A DNA stretch of 64,000 nucleotides from Trichobilharzia szidati (GCA_944472155.2 OX235273.1:100462582-100526581); one strand, 5' to 3'; numbered from the stretch's first letter, positions 1-10,389 are shown. Notes: generated by a model not told the origin, from the letters alone. Program-made: numbers and translations.

Positions 1-805
1 ATAATGCAATTATATAAAGTGGGTGCCTTAATAGGACTATGAGCAATACATTGTGCTCAAAACATGATCAGTAAATAATACTGTATCAGTATGTGCCTAT
101 ATCAAAGAAATTTATTTAATGATAGGATTAAGAAAACACTCAACTCCTGAGAAGAAAGGCAGCCTTTATTTTTCTTGCGTTTACTGCAGGAACAGTGTCT
201 CCGAGAATTCATCAGTACAAATACCTATGGAAAAATTGAAGAAGCATCCCGCTGAAGAAACTTATATCAGTAAACAGTAACACATGTCCATTTAAATAAT
301 CTAGACTGAATTAGTATCTAGTTGACGTTACCTTCAATTATAATTACGAATTTGCAACCACTTGAGGTATTCAGTGTAATGGATATACCAAAAGAAGGAC
401 TTCGTGTGAATAATCTTAGCAGATCCCAAAAAACAATACGATTAAGAGACACATTTTGGATACAGAACATCGTACTGACGTATTCGAGTCTTTGAAACTA
501 ATAAATTTAGTGTAGACTCCTGAATTAGTTTGCTTTATTGGAATGATTACGTTCAGATGTTTTCAACTATTTTATGTTTGCAGAAACAGATTAGAATTAT
601 TCTACCATACCGCTGATAAACGACATAGCCGTTCATTTGTTTGAAACGTGAGTGAGTCAATTTGATTCTTGTGAAATACAGTCTTCTCTCGTGTGTTACC
701 TTGCCTTCGGAATTAATTCCAGGTGATTCCATCAGTTGTCATTCTCCTTCGTCTTATTTAGTCGCTTACATTGATTCAACCTTATGTTTGGTAATAAACG
801 TTAAA
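1..805. other. No gene recognised
   Basis: AT-rich unique-looking sequence. I see no coding exon, splice-bounded open frame or repeat-family match. It leads directly into a LINE fragment. Confidence 0.5.
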
Positions 806-807
806 CA

Positions 808-1340
808 GCGATAGGACATCACGTAAACATAGAGAAGACGGAGGTGATGAAGACAATCAACCCATCAAAAACAACGACAAACACCAATTACTATCAACGA
901 GTGACATTTGAAAGGAGTCATTTCTTTCAGTTATGAAGGCAGGATAGTCTCAACTACAGGCATTCGGCATGGATTACGATTACAAAACTTGCCAGGATGT
1001 GGAACGTAAAGCACAATTTGTTTCACTCTGGAATCACTAAGGAAATCTACTGAACCCAGCAGCATAAACAACAAAATTCGAATTTTCAACACCAATATTA
1101 AATCAGGAGACAGTTGGGTGACGTCAGTCGCTCGGCCATTGCTCAAGTGAAACCCGAGTGGGAATCGACGAATTTGGTGTGAGTCCGAGAACAACCTGAA
1201 GGGTATTATGTGAAGAGGATGTGAGGGCCTATTGCCAGTCTTAAGGCCGGCTAAAGAGGACTGCATAGAAGAGGGTAGAATGCAGATGTGCTGCTGAAAC
1301 TCAAAGTTCCATCCTGAAACCAACGGAATAATAATCATAA
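808..1340 (+). mobile_element. RTE-like LINE, 3' fragment (C-terminal RT region and tail)
   Basis: Degenerate copy of the 3' end of an RTE-like non-LTR retrotransposon. Read on the plus strand in shifting frames it gives the pattern after the polymerase core: an EKTEVMK segment, a degraded FTYLG-type segment, then an RIFNTN motif, and later a basic WNP-type segment. The last coding bases resemble the family's ALCSTRNP-like ending and are followed by an ATAATAATCATAA tail. Stop codons and frameshifts are frequent, so it cannot encode protein. Tail and order of motifs match the copies ending at 8072, 26473, 28741 and 32612. The family name (SR2/SjR2-like) is my inference. Confidence 0.75.
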
Positions 1341-1345
1341 TTTAC

Positions 1346-2354
1346 TGTATAATTAGTCTGCTTCAAATCACGGAAATTTATCAAGAGGAATCATATGCAC
1401 GTAATTTTCAAAAATCTGATTTATGACTTTAAGTGACCATAGTAGATTATACAAGGAAAAATAAGCTTTCCCCTCGAGATAAAGTAACCGGATTTGATAA
1501 TAACTTCTGGTAATTTCATGACCTTTTTTGTCATAGTAGTGCTACTTAAAACAAAAGTCATATCTGTATGTTTATACAGTAGTTTGAATAAGGAAAACAT
1601 TTGTCATTGAGATAACGTTTATCGCTAATGACAGCACGCCTAACACTAAACTTTTAAGCAGCTGGCAAATTGATTCTTTTTTCTGACAGAAATGAGATGA
1701 ATAATGCTGAATGATACTGAAACCAACTTAGATGGTTTCTCACTCTACATTCTTTCTAAAATACATTTTCAACTGAGGTGTTACATAAATGTTCCACAAA
1801 TCAATTAAACAGTGGAGTTATTTAGTACAAAATTATTGAGCGTATCCGAAAATGAGGTTTATAAAACGAACATCTGAAAAAAATTCCTTGTTAACCACCA
1901 GTTTTTGAAATGAAAAAAGTTTCTCCATATTCTATCAAGCATGCGTTTTCTCCGTCTGTTTTAGATTTTATTTTAAAATTTCAGACATTCAATCAGTGAT
2001 TTTTAAGCTACCAAATATTAGGTTCTAGTTGTGTTGACAATGAAATCTTGAAATGTATTATTTGAAATGTAAGCCCAACAGATCAAGCATCTTTGAGCTG
2101 GACTTTGAGATATGATACAGTTATGTGGTATATGATAGAATGAATCTGATGTATTGAAAACAGTTTAAAACACCCAACAGTCAACAGTCACGGTGGTAAA
2201 CACAGTGACTTTTAAACGTTTGAATAAAGACCTCTATAAACACCGAAATGAACTGGAATATAAATAAACGTAACACATGGAACATAAGTGAGGTGAAACG
2301 CACTCTCATATATTTGGCTTCAGACTTTTATCAACAGCTGCCTTCGATCCCTTC
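1346..2354. other. No gene recognised
   Basis: AT-rich sequence between two LINE fragments. I see no supported exon, RNA gene or repeat. Confidence 0.45.
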
Positions 2355-2710
2355 TAGTGATCAGAGGGCCAGGCAGAATGAACTAGAAACAAGAAACTCT
2401 GGGAAAGAACTAAACAAGAAACTATTGCTCAAGAAATATACCGATGAAAATGGAAATGGATCAGGGACAGTCTATGAAGACCATTGACTGAAATCACGTT
2501 CTAGGCTATGCCTTGAAAAAATTCCAGATAGGAAACAACGAGTTGGATCTAGGTCTCAGAGGGACATGCAGGAGATCGTGTCTGGAGAAAATAAAAACTT
2601 GGGATGAGTCGTGAAGTCAGCTTAAAAAGATTTCAGAGAAGACGATGAAACGGATATATACTGCTGAAGCTCAATGTTCCACTCCAAATCTCAGGGAATA
2701 ATAATAGTAA
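2355..2710 (+). mobile_element. RTE-like LINE, 3' fragment
   Basis: A short truncated copy of the same family as the fragment ending at 1340. The plus strand encodes, with stops, a WPGRMN-type segment and then MKMEMDQG, corresponding to the WPD...RRWKWIG stretch common in RTE-like C-termini. It ends in a CAGGGAATAATAATAGTAA tail. The short open frame inside it is a chance remnant. Confidence 0.65.
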
Positions 2711-4257
2711 AGCCTCATCGGATTCATTAAGGTGGTGTATGTATACTGATATTCCCTAACTTTAATTTGTCTTTTCTGTGCTGATCTAAATGCTAGACAT
2801 TAAATCGCTGAGCTGTACCTTCAAAACAGTGAATATCAAGAATGACTGAAATAGGAGTTTATAAGATACTCGAGTCAGAATAAGACTTTACATTCTTTTA
2901 AGCCTCAGTACTTTTAAAGTGTGTGTTTTACGGTAATTAATTTTAATGTCTAACTATGATAATTAATGAAAAATTACCATTAATTTATTACTCTGTCAAA
3001 CAGAAAGGAATGGAGAATTGTGCATTAGCTTAATATGATGAAGAGTTCAGAGTATGACTAATAAACTGAAAACTCAGGCGGAAATTTAATTACACATTTC
3101 CAATGTCATGATGAATATTCACTTATCTAAGCTTAATATAACAGATGAGGGAGTTATTCACACGTGAATCAAGTTGTTCGCTGTTGTCTACACAACTGAA
3201 TAGTACATCTCCTAGTATATAGTGTAAAATGATCAGATATATTCATGATAATGGATCCTTTTTTCTCTTCTATAGTAGTGCATAGTAAACCACAAAAGAG
3301 GGAAGGTTAGACCCGAGACCAGTTATCCCCTTAAATCAACACAAGCACTAATGAAGCTTCGAAGAAGAAGGTTTGAAGTTCTAAGTACCATTCAGTAGAA
3401 CGGAAAGACAAAAGAAAACCATTCAACCTGTACAGCAGAAACACCTGACATTATAATATCTGCACTATTTTACAACTAAAATACTTGTGCCAATCGATAA
3501 CCTACAAAAAGCATTCTGACATTTTTTAACCACACAACAAAAGAAATATGACTAGTTGAAACCAGTATAATGTGTTAGTTAACGCATCACTCTTTCAATT
3601 TTCCAAAGGCAGCATACACCTTTCGTTTGCCTGTGTATATTAAAGATTTCTACATCCACTAGGTCAAATAAAAAGAAGAAATTTAAGGGCAAAACGAAAC
3701 AGTAGAAATCGATAAGACAACAATAATAGTACACTCATCCCAGGTGTTTGTTTTTTTTAAAATCTAACAACTATTGGTGTAGGAAAGGAAAATGTTTTTA
3801 AAAATTTATTTATGTCTGAGGCTTTAACACTTTGACATTTTCCAAAAAAGCCTCCATTAATTATTAATTAAGAATGTTATGATGTGTGCATTATGTATCT
3901 TAAGGCCGTTTACCGCGAACACTTGTTTTCAGCATTAGTGCGGTGAACAAAGAGACGCTGTGAGCCAGTAGAGGTCTTGACACAGAAGTGCATCAATTCA
4001 GACTGTAGCACATATTGAACATTGTGATTTAGGATACAGTTTGAAAAACATACTCGAGAACAAGAGTAATAAAACTGATTTCAATGACGAAAAAGTAAAA
4101 TAAAGCGAAATCCAATAGTATGCCTATAATAAAGTCAGAGAAGAACGGTAAAACACAGCATCTCTGATAGACACTATTGACTGCTGTCACTTCAGATGAT
4201 AACTCTTTATAAGCTCTTGTGTACGTATGCATGTATTCGTGAATTCTGGCCTAACAA
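2711..4257. other. No gene recognised
   Basis: About 1.5 kb of AT-rich sequence without a supported exon or a repeat that I could match elsewhere in the window. A 67-codon open frame on the minus strand near 4029-4232 has no recognisable features and is probably chance. Confidence 0.4.
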
Positions 4258-4502
4258 TCGATTTTTTTATTCCTTCACGTTCCCAGTGGAACATAGGGCT
4301 CCAAGCTAGAGGCTTGAAGTTTCTGTAGCAGCGTTTTTATTTCATTTTTACAGTATGGGGTTGCTAGCCTCTTGCCCAACCTTCCCTCTTCACCAGCATT
4401 ATTTCTGCCTTAGTGAGGTAAAGGAGTGCGTCGGCTGGGGATCGAACCCCGGACGATGTGCATGGTCGCCTAGCGTCCCAACCGCTGTACCACCGGCGCA
4501 CA
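4258..4502 (-). mobile_element. tRNA-derived SINE, near full length (family 1)
   Basis: On the minus strand the element opens with a tRNA-like head: an A-box-like TGGTACAGCGG and a good B-box GGTTCGATCCC, which are the internal RNA polymerase III promoter pattern. A family-specific body follows, and the tail contains CCCTATGTTCCACT then AAGGAATAAAAAAAT. This tail closely resembles the RTE-like LINE tail ending at 8072. No cloverleaf with complete acceptor stem is visible, so it is a SINE head and not a tRNA gene. It is the best preserved family 1 copy here. Confidence 0.75.
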
Positions 4503-4839
4503 ATCGATTAGGTACTTCAAAATCGCATTCATTGCAACCAGATATTACAAAAAAGTACTGTGAATTTACGGAGCTAAGTTCTACTTTCATATCACAGGAT
4601 ATAACAGGTGTCGGAAAGTGGTCAATGTGGCATGATCTCAGTCCGAAAGCTTACAGGATTATTATTATTATCTCAAATCACGGGCGATATTACGCCAAAT
4701 TTTATTTTGTAAATAACAGTTTTATGGTGACATCATTTTCGTGTCTGTCCATGCAACTAAGAGCATTTATTGTTCCTGATAATCTTGACTTTCATAACAT
4801 GTCATATTTCTTGTGATGATAGCGCAGGTCAAACGATGA

Positions 4840-4945
4840 AAATCAGCCAAGTTTCAAGTTTCAATCAAAGCATTCGAGTTCGATACCTGGTACTGACGCA
4901 CTCCTAAGTTTTGCCTATTGCGCCAGCTGGTAGTAAGGCTAGACG
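4840..4945 (+). mobile_element. SINE family 1, 5' part, joined to an inverted copy
   Basis: Shows the B-box-like GAGTTCGATACC and the following body (GACGCACTCC, then GGTAGTAAGGC) in plus orientation. It abuts at about 4945 a minus-strand copy of the same family, so the two form an inverted pair. Confidence 0.5.
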
Positions 4946-5135
4946 CTTGAAGTTTCGGTAGCGGTGGCGCTTTATTTTTTTAAAGGATGAGGTTGCTAGC
5001 TTCATGCCCAATCTTCTCTCTTCACTAGTCTTGTTACTGGCTTAGCGAGGTAAAGGAGTGTGTCGGCCGGGGATCGAATCCCGGACCACATGCGTGGTCG
5101 GCGAGCATTCTATCGCTGTGTCACCGACGCAGTCG
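4946..5135 (-). mobile_element. SINE family 1 (inverted partner)
   Basis: The minus strand starts with the tRNA-like head, including an intact B-box-like GGGATTCGATCCC, and runs into the family 1 body. The plus strand reads the CTTGAAGTTTC stretch diagnostic of the 3' region. The extreme tail is missing at the inverted junction. Confidence 0.65.
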
Positions 5136-5159
5136 GCGTGATACTAATTACTAAATGAT

Positions 5160-5292
5160 GTACAATCAAAATATCCAATACAGTCCCACAGGAGGTGAGT
5201 CGTGAACTCAAATAGTTAAGTGGTAATGTCTCTGGGTGCCTCACTGCTGGGTGACACACCGATGGCCTCCAACCATCTCAACTGCTCCATGT
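5160..5292 (+). mobile_element. tRNA-derived SINE family 2, internally deleted
   Basis: The plus strand carries CCAATACAGTCC, then an ATAGTTAAGTGGTAATGTCTC A-box region and a CTGGGTGACAC stretch, and then jumps to the family 3' segment (GGCCTCCAACCATCT). The same order with the complete middle occurs on the minus strand at 11785-12115. Most of the B-box side is deleted. Confidence 0.55.
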
Positions 5293-5299
5293 ATACAAC

Positions 5300-5744
5300 A
5301 GTCAAACAGATGCATTAGAATTGTATTTAGATGACTAAGTTTCATTTTTCTTAGTCAAAGTATTCAATCTTTATTCTGTCACAAGCAAATATTATATGAT
5401 CGGAATTTATATAGATCCGGATTGATCTAAATGAGAAATAGATATATGAAATAAAAAATACACACGAAAATGTGTATTATTTTAAGACTGATAAACAGTA
5501 CTTAAAAAGCGCAGTAGTACGTTTAATTCAACAAACAAATTAAAAAGTATTTGTTGCAAAAAAAAGAGTATATGTACATAAATAAGTGAAAAGAATAATA
5601 TGGATTGAGTAGAATGTATTTCATTTTGTAATTTTCGTAAACATGATAATATATATATAACTGTGTCTGTGTGTCACAATGTGCAAAGGACGACCTTTAC
5701 ACTCTTCGTGTAACTAATATTCACACATAGTTAATGATGTGATA
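5300..5744. other. No gene recognised
   Basis: AT-rich sequence with a short TATATATATA run followed by TGTGTCTGTGTGTC. I see no exon or repeat match. Confidence 0.4.
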
Positions 5745-6425
5745 TCCGGCTATCGATCAGAGGACATGCGTACTTGTCAGTCAGTTCATTCTGTCCTTCT
5801 TTGTGGCTGTGAGATACAGCCATTGAAAGTGGAAGATATGAAAAGGCTAACTGACCTTGACTACAGACTTTATCTTCCCTGTTAAGTGTATAACATGTCG
5901 AATGGTACTGAGGTTGGGCACAGAGTTTCAGGTAAGGACAGGAAGTCAGTCAATGAGGTTGTGATACTACACCGATTGAGATGGCTGCGATACGTGTGAC
6001 GTACGTCAGGCCATAGCCTTCCTACACGGTTTATGTTTAGAAGCATAAGATTAGGTTGGAAGAGAGTTAAGGGTAGTCAGAGGAAATCCCAGCATCGATA
6101 AATGAAGTCTTTTACCTTTGGTTTGAACTACGTAGAGAGTTGTATACCCCTTGGATGGGGCTGACTCTAATAACTGCGCCACCTTGGCATAGCTAGGAGC
6201 GGATCATTTTTTTGTAATCTACCAGGTTCACTAAGTTCTTATTTTTCTACATGTTGCTATTCTTTCTCCTTCACAAATTCTACTTATTGTAATTCTTTCG
6301 AAATTTTCCTTTTTCTACCTCTGGGTCCTACAAGGAGTATGGCAACATGAACTGGTGCACTTCTGTACAACGTTCTGTGTTGAAACTCAGTCAATTGGTC
6401 AGTGATTAACTTCTGTTAATTGCAG
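5745..6425 (+). mobile_element. Second LINE family, 3' fragment (C-terminus and 3' UTR)
   Basis: A truncated non-LTR retrotransposon distinct from the RTE-like fragments. The plus strand, with stops and shifts, gives KDRKSVNEVV, LHRLRWLRYV and a GWKRVKG segment, a basic C-terminal region seen in endonuclease/reverse-transcriptase LINEs. A long 3' UTR follows, ending in TTGAAACTCAGTCAATTGGTCAGTGA. Homologous 3' ends (GACTGGTTTCAACGTGGAAC type) lie on the minus strand at 21125 and 38630. The polymerase core is absent. The clade is uncertain. Confidence 0.65.
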
Positions 6426-7129
6426 TCGAAAAACAGAATTGATACACTCCAGGTTTACTCTGTCGACAGTATTCGATTTCTCAAAGGAAGTAAACGAAAT
6501 AGAAACGTATGTTGAATAATAATCAAGGATATAAAAGTGAATTCATGCTAATATATACATGAACTAATGAAATAATATGAGGAAAGCGAAATTTAAGCTA
6601 TGGTTGATAGAAGTCATGGTTAAAGTGCTACTTTAACCGAAGCCGAATCTAGAAGTTATTTTTATATACCAAAGTGTTTCAGATCTGTAAGGCATTGTGA
6701 TCAAAGAATGCTAGATTCTTTTGAAAGGATTGGGGTTTCGTTAAGAGCTATATGATAACGGCAGAAAAAAGACGTTCCATCGAGAAACTTTCGCCTGATG
6801 CTACAGAACACCAGCAGGTTTCACCAAGTTGCATATTGGAAGGTCGAATGTTTGCATGAATTCACATATCATATTCGCTCTACTGGGTATAAATCATCAC
6901 CAGATAATGCCATAACACTAAATTAGAAATAAATTCTCAGATTTTGTTTTTTTGTTATGACCGTTCCATTTATGTTGGCCTTGATAAGTAAACTAAAATA
7001 AACTGACTATAGTTCCATTATCACTTAAAGATATCTGCTTCTGCTTTATATATCTTAATTTTAGCAATAAAATACAAGCACTTTCAATATCCAACACATC
7101 CTACTTTCCAAGTGTTGATGTGTAGAGAT
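6426..7129. other. No gene recognised
   Basis: AT-rich sequence. No exon, RNA gene or matched repeat found. Confidence 0.4.
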
Positions 7130-7410
7130 TTAACTGGTTTCAAATTTCACCACAGATTTAGACGAGTTAAAAAACCACTGAAATTCAGGAAATACTGGTC
7201 GAAGAGCTCGTCTAGTAACCTCAAGATACCGGTTTCGGTACCCGGTGGGGAAATCGACTAGCGCCCTTGAAGAGTCCCAAACCAGGACGAAACGCTTTTT
7301 CAATGAACTATGATTCCCACGGGTCTTTAACTGAAATCGATTTATGATCAAACCTGGATTCCATTGAATCCCCGCAAACCAGCACTTGAAAAATAAATAA
7401 TTTTGTCAAG
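7130..7410 (+). mobile_element. S-alpha-like SINE with decayed hammerhead ribozyme
   Basis: Contains a degenerate B-box (GGTTTCGGTACCC) and downstream a hammerhead-like core at 7263-7294: TTGAAGA where CTGATGA is expected, a GTCC/GGAC stem II around an AAACCA loop, then intact GAAAC. The 3' part (AACCTGGATTCCATTGAATC, GCAAACCAGCACTTGAAAA) resembles the tail of the copy at 34930. The combination of a Pol III-type head and a hammerhead is the known layout of S-alpha retroposons in schistosomes. The first core motif is mutated, so I do not expect cleavage. Confidence 0.6.
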
Positions 7411-7444
7411 TGGTCATCAGTGTTTGTGCAGTCAAACATGGAAG

Positions 7445-7830
7445 CCTAGGTAGTAGGTCGGTGTCAGTTAGACTAACGAAAACAAAACCCTAGTGAATTC
7501 TAGATTATTTAATTTTAATAAAACCAGGAATTTGGATAAATGCTCAGTTATAGCATTGTATACATTTTCACACAACCATACAATAGGATGTAGCAAAGTG
7601 ACGGTCTTAAAACAAAATGTAACACAGCAGAAGGGGAGATAGATAAATGGAGCCCTATTCATTGAATCAAATGAGAACATATGCAATAGGAATGATTCAT
7701 TAATTATACCGGACATCTAGAAAATTGTACTAGCCTCATGACAAATTGGAAAGAAGGATGAGAATTATAAAAATCAAGTTTTGAAGCTTTGAATTTAAAA
7801 CTGATGATATGATTATGAACGATATATAAC
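7445..7830 (+). repeat. Dispersed repeat C, copy 1
   Basis: Shares about 390 bp in the same orientation with 18160-18550. Common blocks include GCTCAGTTATAGCATT, CATACAATAGGATGTAGCA, GGAAAATTGTACT-like stretches and GAAAGAAGGAT. No coding potential, terminal repeats or tail is evident, and I cannot assign it to a transposon class. Confidence 0.6.
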
Positions 7831-7884
7831 TGCATTAGAATCTATGTTATCTAGTAAATACTCCTGCTTTACTATATATGTAGA

Positions 7885-8072
7885 ATCCAAATAGGAAGCG
7901 ACGATTTGGTTGTCAGTGCGAGGGTGAGATGGAGGAGATCTTGTGAGTAAGAGATGAGAGATTATGGCCAATCGTGGACCCAGTTGGAGATGATGGCAGA
8001 AAATAGAAGAAAGTTGAGACATGTTTTTGAAGCCCTATGTTCCACTCGAAACCCAAAGGGATAATAATAATA
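7885..8072 (+). mobile_element. RTE-like LINE, extreme 3' end
   Basis: The last 190 bp of the RTE-like family. It ends with codons for ALCSTRNPKG directly followed by TAA and then ATAATAATA. This is the cleanest copy of the C-terminus in the window and shows that the tail starts at the stop codon. Upstream codons contain stops. Confidence 0.75.
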
Positions 8073-8109
8073 CTATATGTGTGATATGTTTAATAAATAA
8101 ATTAGTATG

Positions 8110-8275
8110 AAGTAATTTGGTGGGTGGTGACTTGTGTTGAGTACTTCGTCCTAATCGGGACTCGTCAGCCTGATGAACCTGCATTCCCAGTGAATGATGG
8201 TGTTCTCACTGAGTCTTGAACCCGTCGTTTTAACTTTCTGAGAGCTATCCATTAGACCACTTAAGCCAGAAGAGC
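8110..8275 (-). mobile_element. S-alpha-like SINE with the best preserved S-alpha hammerhead
   Basis: The minus strand shows in order an A-box-like TGGTCTAATGG, a B-box-like GGTTCAAGACTC, and a hammerhead at 8144-8168: CTGACGA, stem II GTCC/GGAC with loop CGATTA, and GAAG in place of GAAA. This is the S-alpha layout. A single substitution in the second core box probably abolishes or weakens cleavage. The cleavage-site side (stem III) is diverged. Confidence 0.7.
8144..8168 (-). ncRNA. Hammerhead ribozyme relic (S-alpha type)
   Basis: First core box CTGACGA intact, stem II of four perfect pairs, second core box GAAG with A to G at the last position. Other copies in the window have the reverse pattern, with GAAA kept and CTGANGA lost. 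Confidence 0.5.
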
Positions 8276-8329
8276 CACTTGTATTTCAGTGAGCGTCATT
8301 CATAATTTTGAAAAAATTAAATCCTGAAT

Positions 8330-8500
8330 TTCCTGATGATAACGTTTTGTGGTTTGAAACGACAGGTAAAGGGTTTGAGTCTCAGTGGAAACACTATCAG
8401 TCACTAGGGAATGCAGGTACACCTAGCTTAAGAGTCACAAGTAGGACGAAACGCGAATTCTGAGTTTCACTGCTACTCTCCCGCCACTAAATTATTTTAA
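8330..8500 (+). mobile_element. S-alpha-like SINE with decayed hammerhead
   Basis: B-box-like GGGTTTGAGTCTC, then a hammerhead relic at 8427-8458: CTTAAGA instead of CTGANGA, an imperfect stem II, intact GAAACGCG, and a downstream segment ending TTTCACTGCTA. The position expected to hold the GTC cleavage triplet reads ATT. It lies only 55 bp from the oppositely oriented copy at 8110-8275. Confidence 0.6.
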
Positions 8501-8810
8501 GTTATGTTACAGACATCATCGTCTTCACTAGAAGTCCACATGTCGACAGAGGTTGAACTTTTCGACTCAACCAATCAAAATTGAATAAAAAACAAATAAA
8601 AGTTGACCCGTAGTTTGAAGATCACCCTTTTTTCAGCACACAGCATTATTAATTAAGGTATCATCTTGTTGTTTCTTTATCTGAAAATTTCTTAACAGTG
8701 CTTGTGCTCTTCGACTGAGAGTAAGTGATAAATTCTTTGTTAAATCACTGAGAATAGTTACCCTTCAGTGAAAAGGGAATAACCAGATTTATTAAACTAC
8801 CCATTTAAAA
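8501..8810. other. No gene recognised
   Basis: Short AT-rich interval before the Penelope-like element. Nothing supported. Confidence 0.4.
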
Positions 8811-8923
8811 TTCACTGAGCTGTACAATCGCATATATATACAGTTTTGTTTGTGCGTGTGTACATTAGATTTATAAAGTTTAGATAATTATGTAATATAA
8901 GTATTATTTGGCTTGTAAACAAA
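8811..8923 (+). repeat. Outer inverted repeat, left arm
   Basis: 113 bp starting TTCACTGAGCTGTACAATCG and ending GGCTTGTAAACAAA. It matches the reverse complement of 10274-10386 at 111 of 113 positions by my reading. Confidence 0.8.
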
Positions 8924-9348
8924 TCTGATTACGTAATCTTTGTCTTTAACCTCACCCCCTTTTATATTCTGTAATTTTGCTTGTCTCTTGTTTCTATGAT
9001 TTGAGTTGAACTCAGTACATTGTTACCTAATTTATTAGTCACTCTGTATCTAACTCATATTTCGTCTTTATTACGTAACTCTTTTACCATTGTATGCATA
9101 CATCTATTTTGTTTAAACTTGAACTGCCTGTGTAAAAACTATATAAGCGCAATTTTCTGAGCACTGTTCACTTACTGTGGAACTTTTTGTCAACTGGCAA
9201 CATGTAAAAATTTGCAAGTATGTAAAAAACTTTTCTGTACGCAAACCTCATAATTTATTCAGGCTGTAAGCAGCTGATGAGAAGCCCACGAAATAAATGA
9301 TGGTACCATATTATTCTGCACAAACCACTTTTGTTCTTGCTTTATTCA

Positions 9349-9393
9349 AAAATAGAATTGATTAAGTGAATTGGATGACGTAATACAATTGAG
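9349..9393 (+). repeat. Inner inverted repeat, left arm
   Basis: 45 bp containing TTGATTAAGTGAATTGGATG. It is the inverted partner of 10213-10257 with one mismatch. Confidence 0.8.
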
Positions 9394-9604
9394 TAGAATT
9401 CAGAGTAGGTCAGGTTGGCAACAGTGTCAATGAGTGGTGGTTAAAATGAAAAAGGGTGGGGATAGAGAATAATAGAGTTGAAAATAAGTAAGTTGATCGG
9501 ATGACGCAACATAGTTGACTAGAAATTGGACGTGGGTTGAGTTAGCAACATTGCTAATGAGGGTAGAGATTACAAAAGGGTGGGGTAGAGAATAATATAA
9601 ATGA
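9361..9604 (+). repeat. Two imperfect tandem units of about 120 bp
   Basis: Each unit runs from GGATGACG to GGGTGGGG(A)TAGAGAATAAT. The first spans about 9361-9480 and the second 9484-9604. The first unit overlaps the inner inverted repeat, so the tandem copies probably belong to the Penelope-like terminal repeat. Confidence 0.65.
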
Positions 9605-9639
9605 AGATTTGAAATAATAAAATGCAAAAGACAAAATAA

Positions 9640-10175
9640 TACAATTAGTAAGACTGAAATTAAGAAAGATTACGTCCATTGTAGATTTAATGAATGAACG
9701 AATTTCTTCTGTATGCAGAGTTCAGGATTTGGCAGATGAATTGCCATTGCTTCTGCGATGTGGAGAAGTTTGATCCGTACACTTTTGGCAAGATTGCCTT
9801 GTATTCTGTAGATAACTTTGAAGTTTATTTCTGGTTTGACTTGGTGTCCAGAGTCGATCAAATATTCAAGGATCGAGCTGCAGGGTCATCGGTTTCCTCC
9901 TTTATAAAACCATGAAGGTTAATTTTCGTTGACGCGTTTGGATAGCGAACGCTGAGTACAGCCGATATACCTGGCTCCACACGAGCAGGTGAATTGGTAG
10001 ATGCACATAGATGAGGCCAACAGCAGTAGCTTATCCTTCACGTTCGTGCGAATCATTGGTCTCGTGGAGAACGTCAGTCGTAATTCAGCTGCAAAGAAGG
10101 TTTTCTTCAATGAGCGGGAGAGCTGATTTCTCACTATTTCTGTAGATTGGTCTCCATTGAACTGTAGGTTCATAT
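9640..10175 (-). pseudogene. Penelope-like GIY-YIG endonuclease, broken
   Basis: The C-terminal region of a Penelope-like retroelement protein. The minus strand encodes LKKTFFAAELR, STRPMI, VKDKL and then CIYQFTCSCGARYIGCTQRS, the diagnostic junction into the GIY-YIG nuclease fold (here YQF...ARYIG). After a stop near 9919 the protein-like pattern resumes in another frame, with FKVIYRI, HIAEAMAIHL and ELCIQKKFVHSL, which is the usual end of this protein family. At least one frame change and one stop separate the two parts. A comparable C-terminus is on the plus strand at 41800-42440. Confidence 0.7.
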
Positions 10176-10212
10176 AAAGAAGTCTTTTTGGAGCATTGGG
10201 TGTGGGCAGCTT

Positions 10213-10257
10213 CTCAATTGCATTACGTCATCCAATTCACTTAATCAATTCTATTTT
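10213..10257 (-). repeat. Inner inverted repeat, right arm
   Basis: Reverse complement of 9349-9393 with one mismatch (ATA versus ATG). Confidence 0.8.
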
Positions 10258-10273
10258 ATTTTCTATCTTAACG

Positions 10274-10386
10274 TTTGTTTACAAGCCAAATAATACTTAT
10301 ATTACATAATTATCTAAACTTCATAAATCTAATGTACACACACACAAACAAAACTGTATATATATGCGATTGTACAGCTCAGTGAA
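10274..10386 (-). repeat. Outer inverted repeat, right arm
   Basis: Inverted partner of 8811-8923. The two differences are C/T within the GTGTGT tract and A/G in the ATTTATAAAG region. Confidence 0.8.
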
Positions 10387-10389
10387 TGA

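Larger units (their letters stand above)
8811..10386 (-). mobile_element. Penelope-like element bounded by inverted repeats
   Basis: A composite unit of 1.58 kb. Its outer 113 bp (8811-8923 and 10274-10386) are inverted copies with two mismatches. A second inverted pair of 45 bp (9349-9393 and 10213-10257) lies inside. Between them on the minus strand is a degenerate GIY-YIG endonuclease C-terminus. Penelope-like elements are known for GIY-YIG endonucleases and for complex terminal repeats that can be inverted. The left side has about 425 bp (8924-9348) with no equivalent on the right. The reverse transcriptase is absent, so the copy cannot move on its own. Confidence 0.65.

Noticed and set aside
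931..1338. 135-codon minus-strand open frame
   Set aside because: It is antisense to an RTE-like LINE fragment whose coding pattern is on the plus strand.
4430..4502. tRNA gene on the minus strand
   Set aside because: The same head occurs in many SINE copies and lacks a closing acceptor stem.
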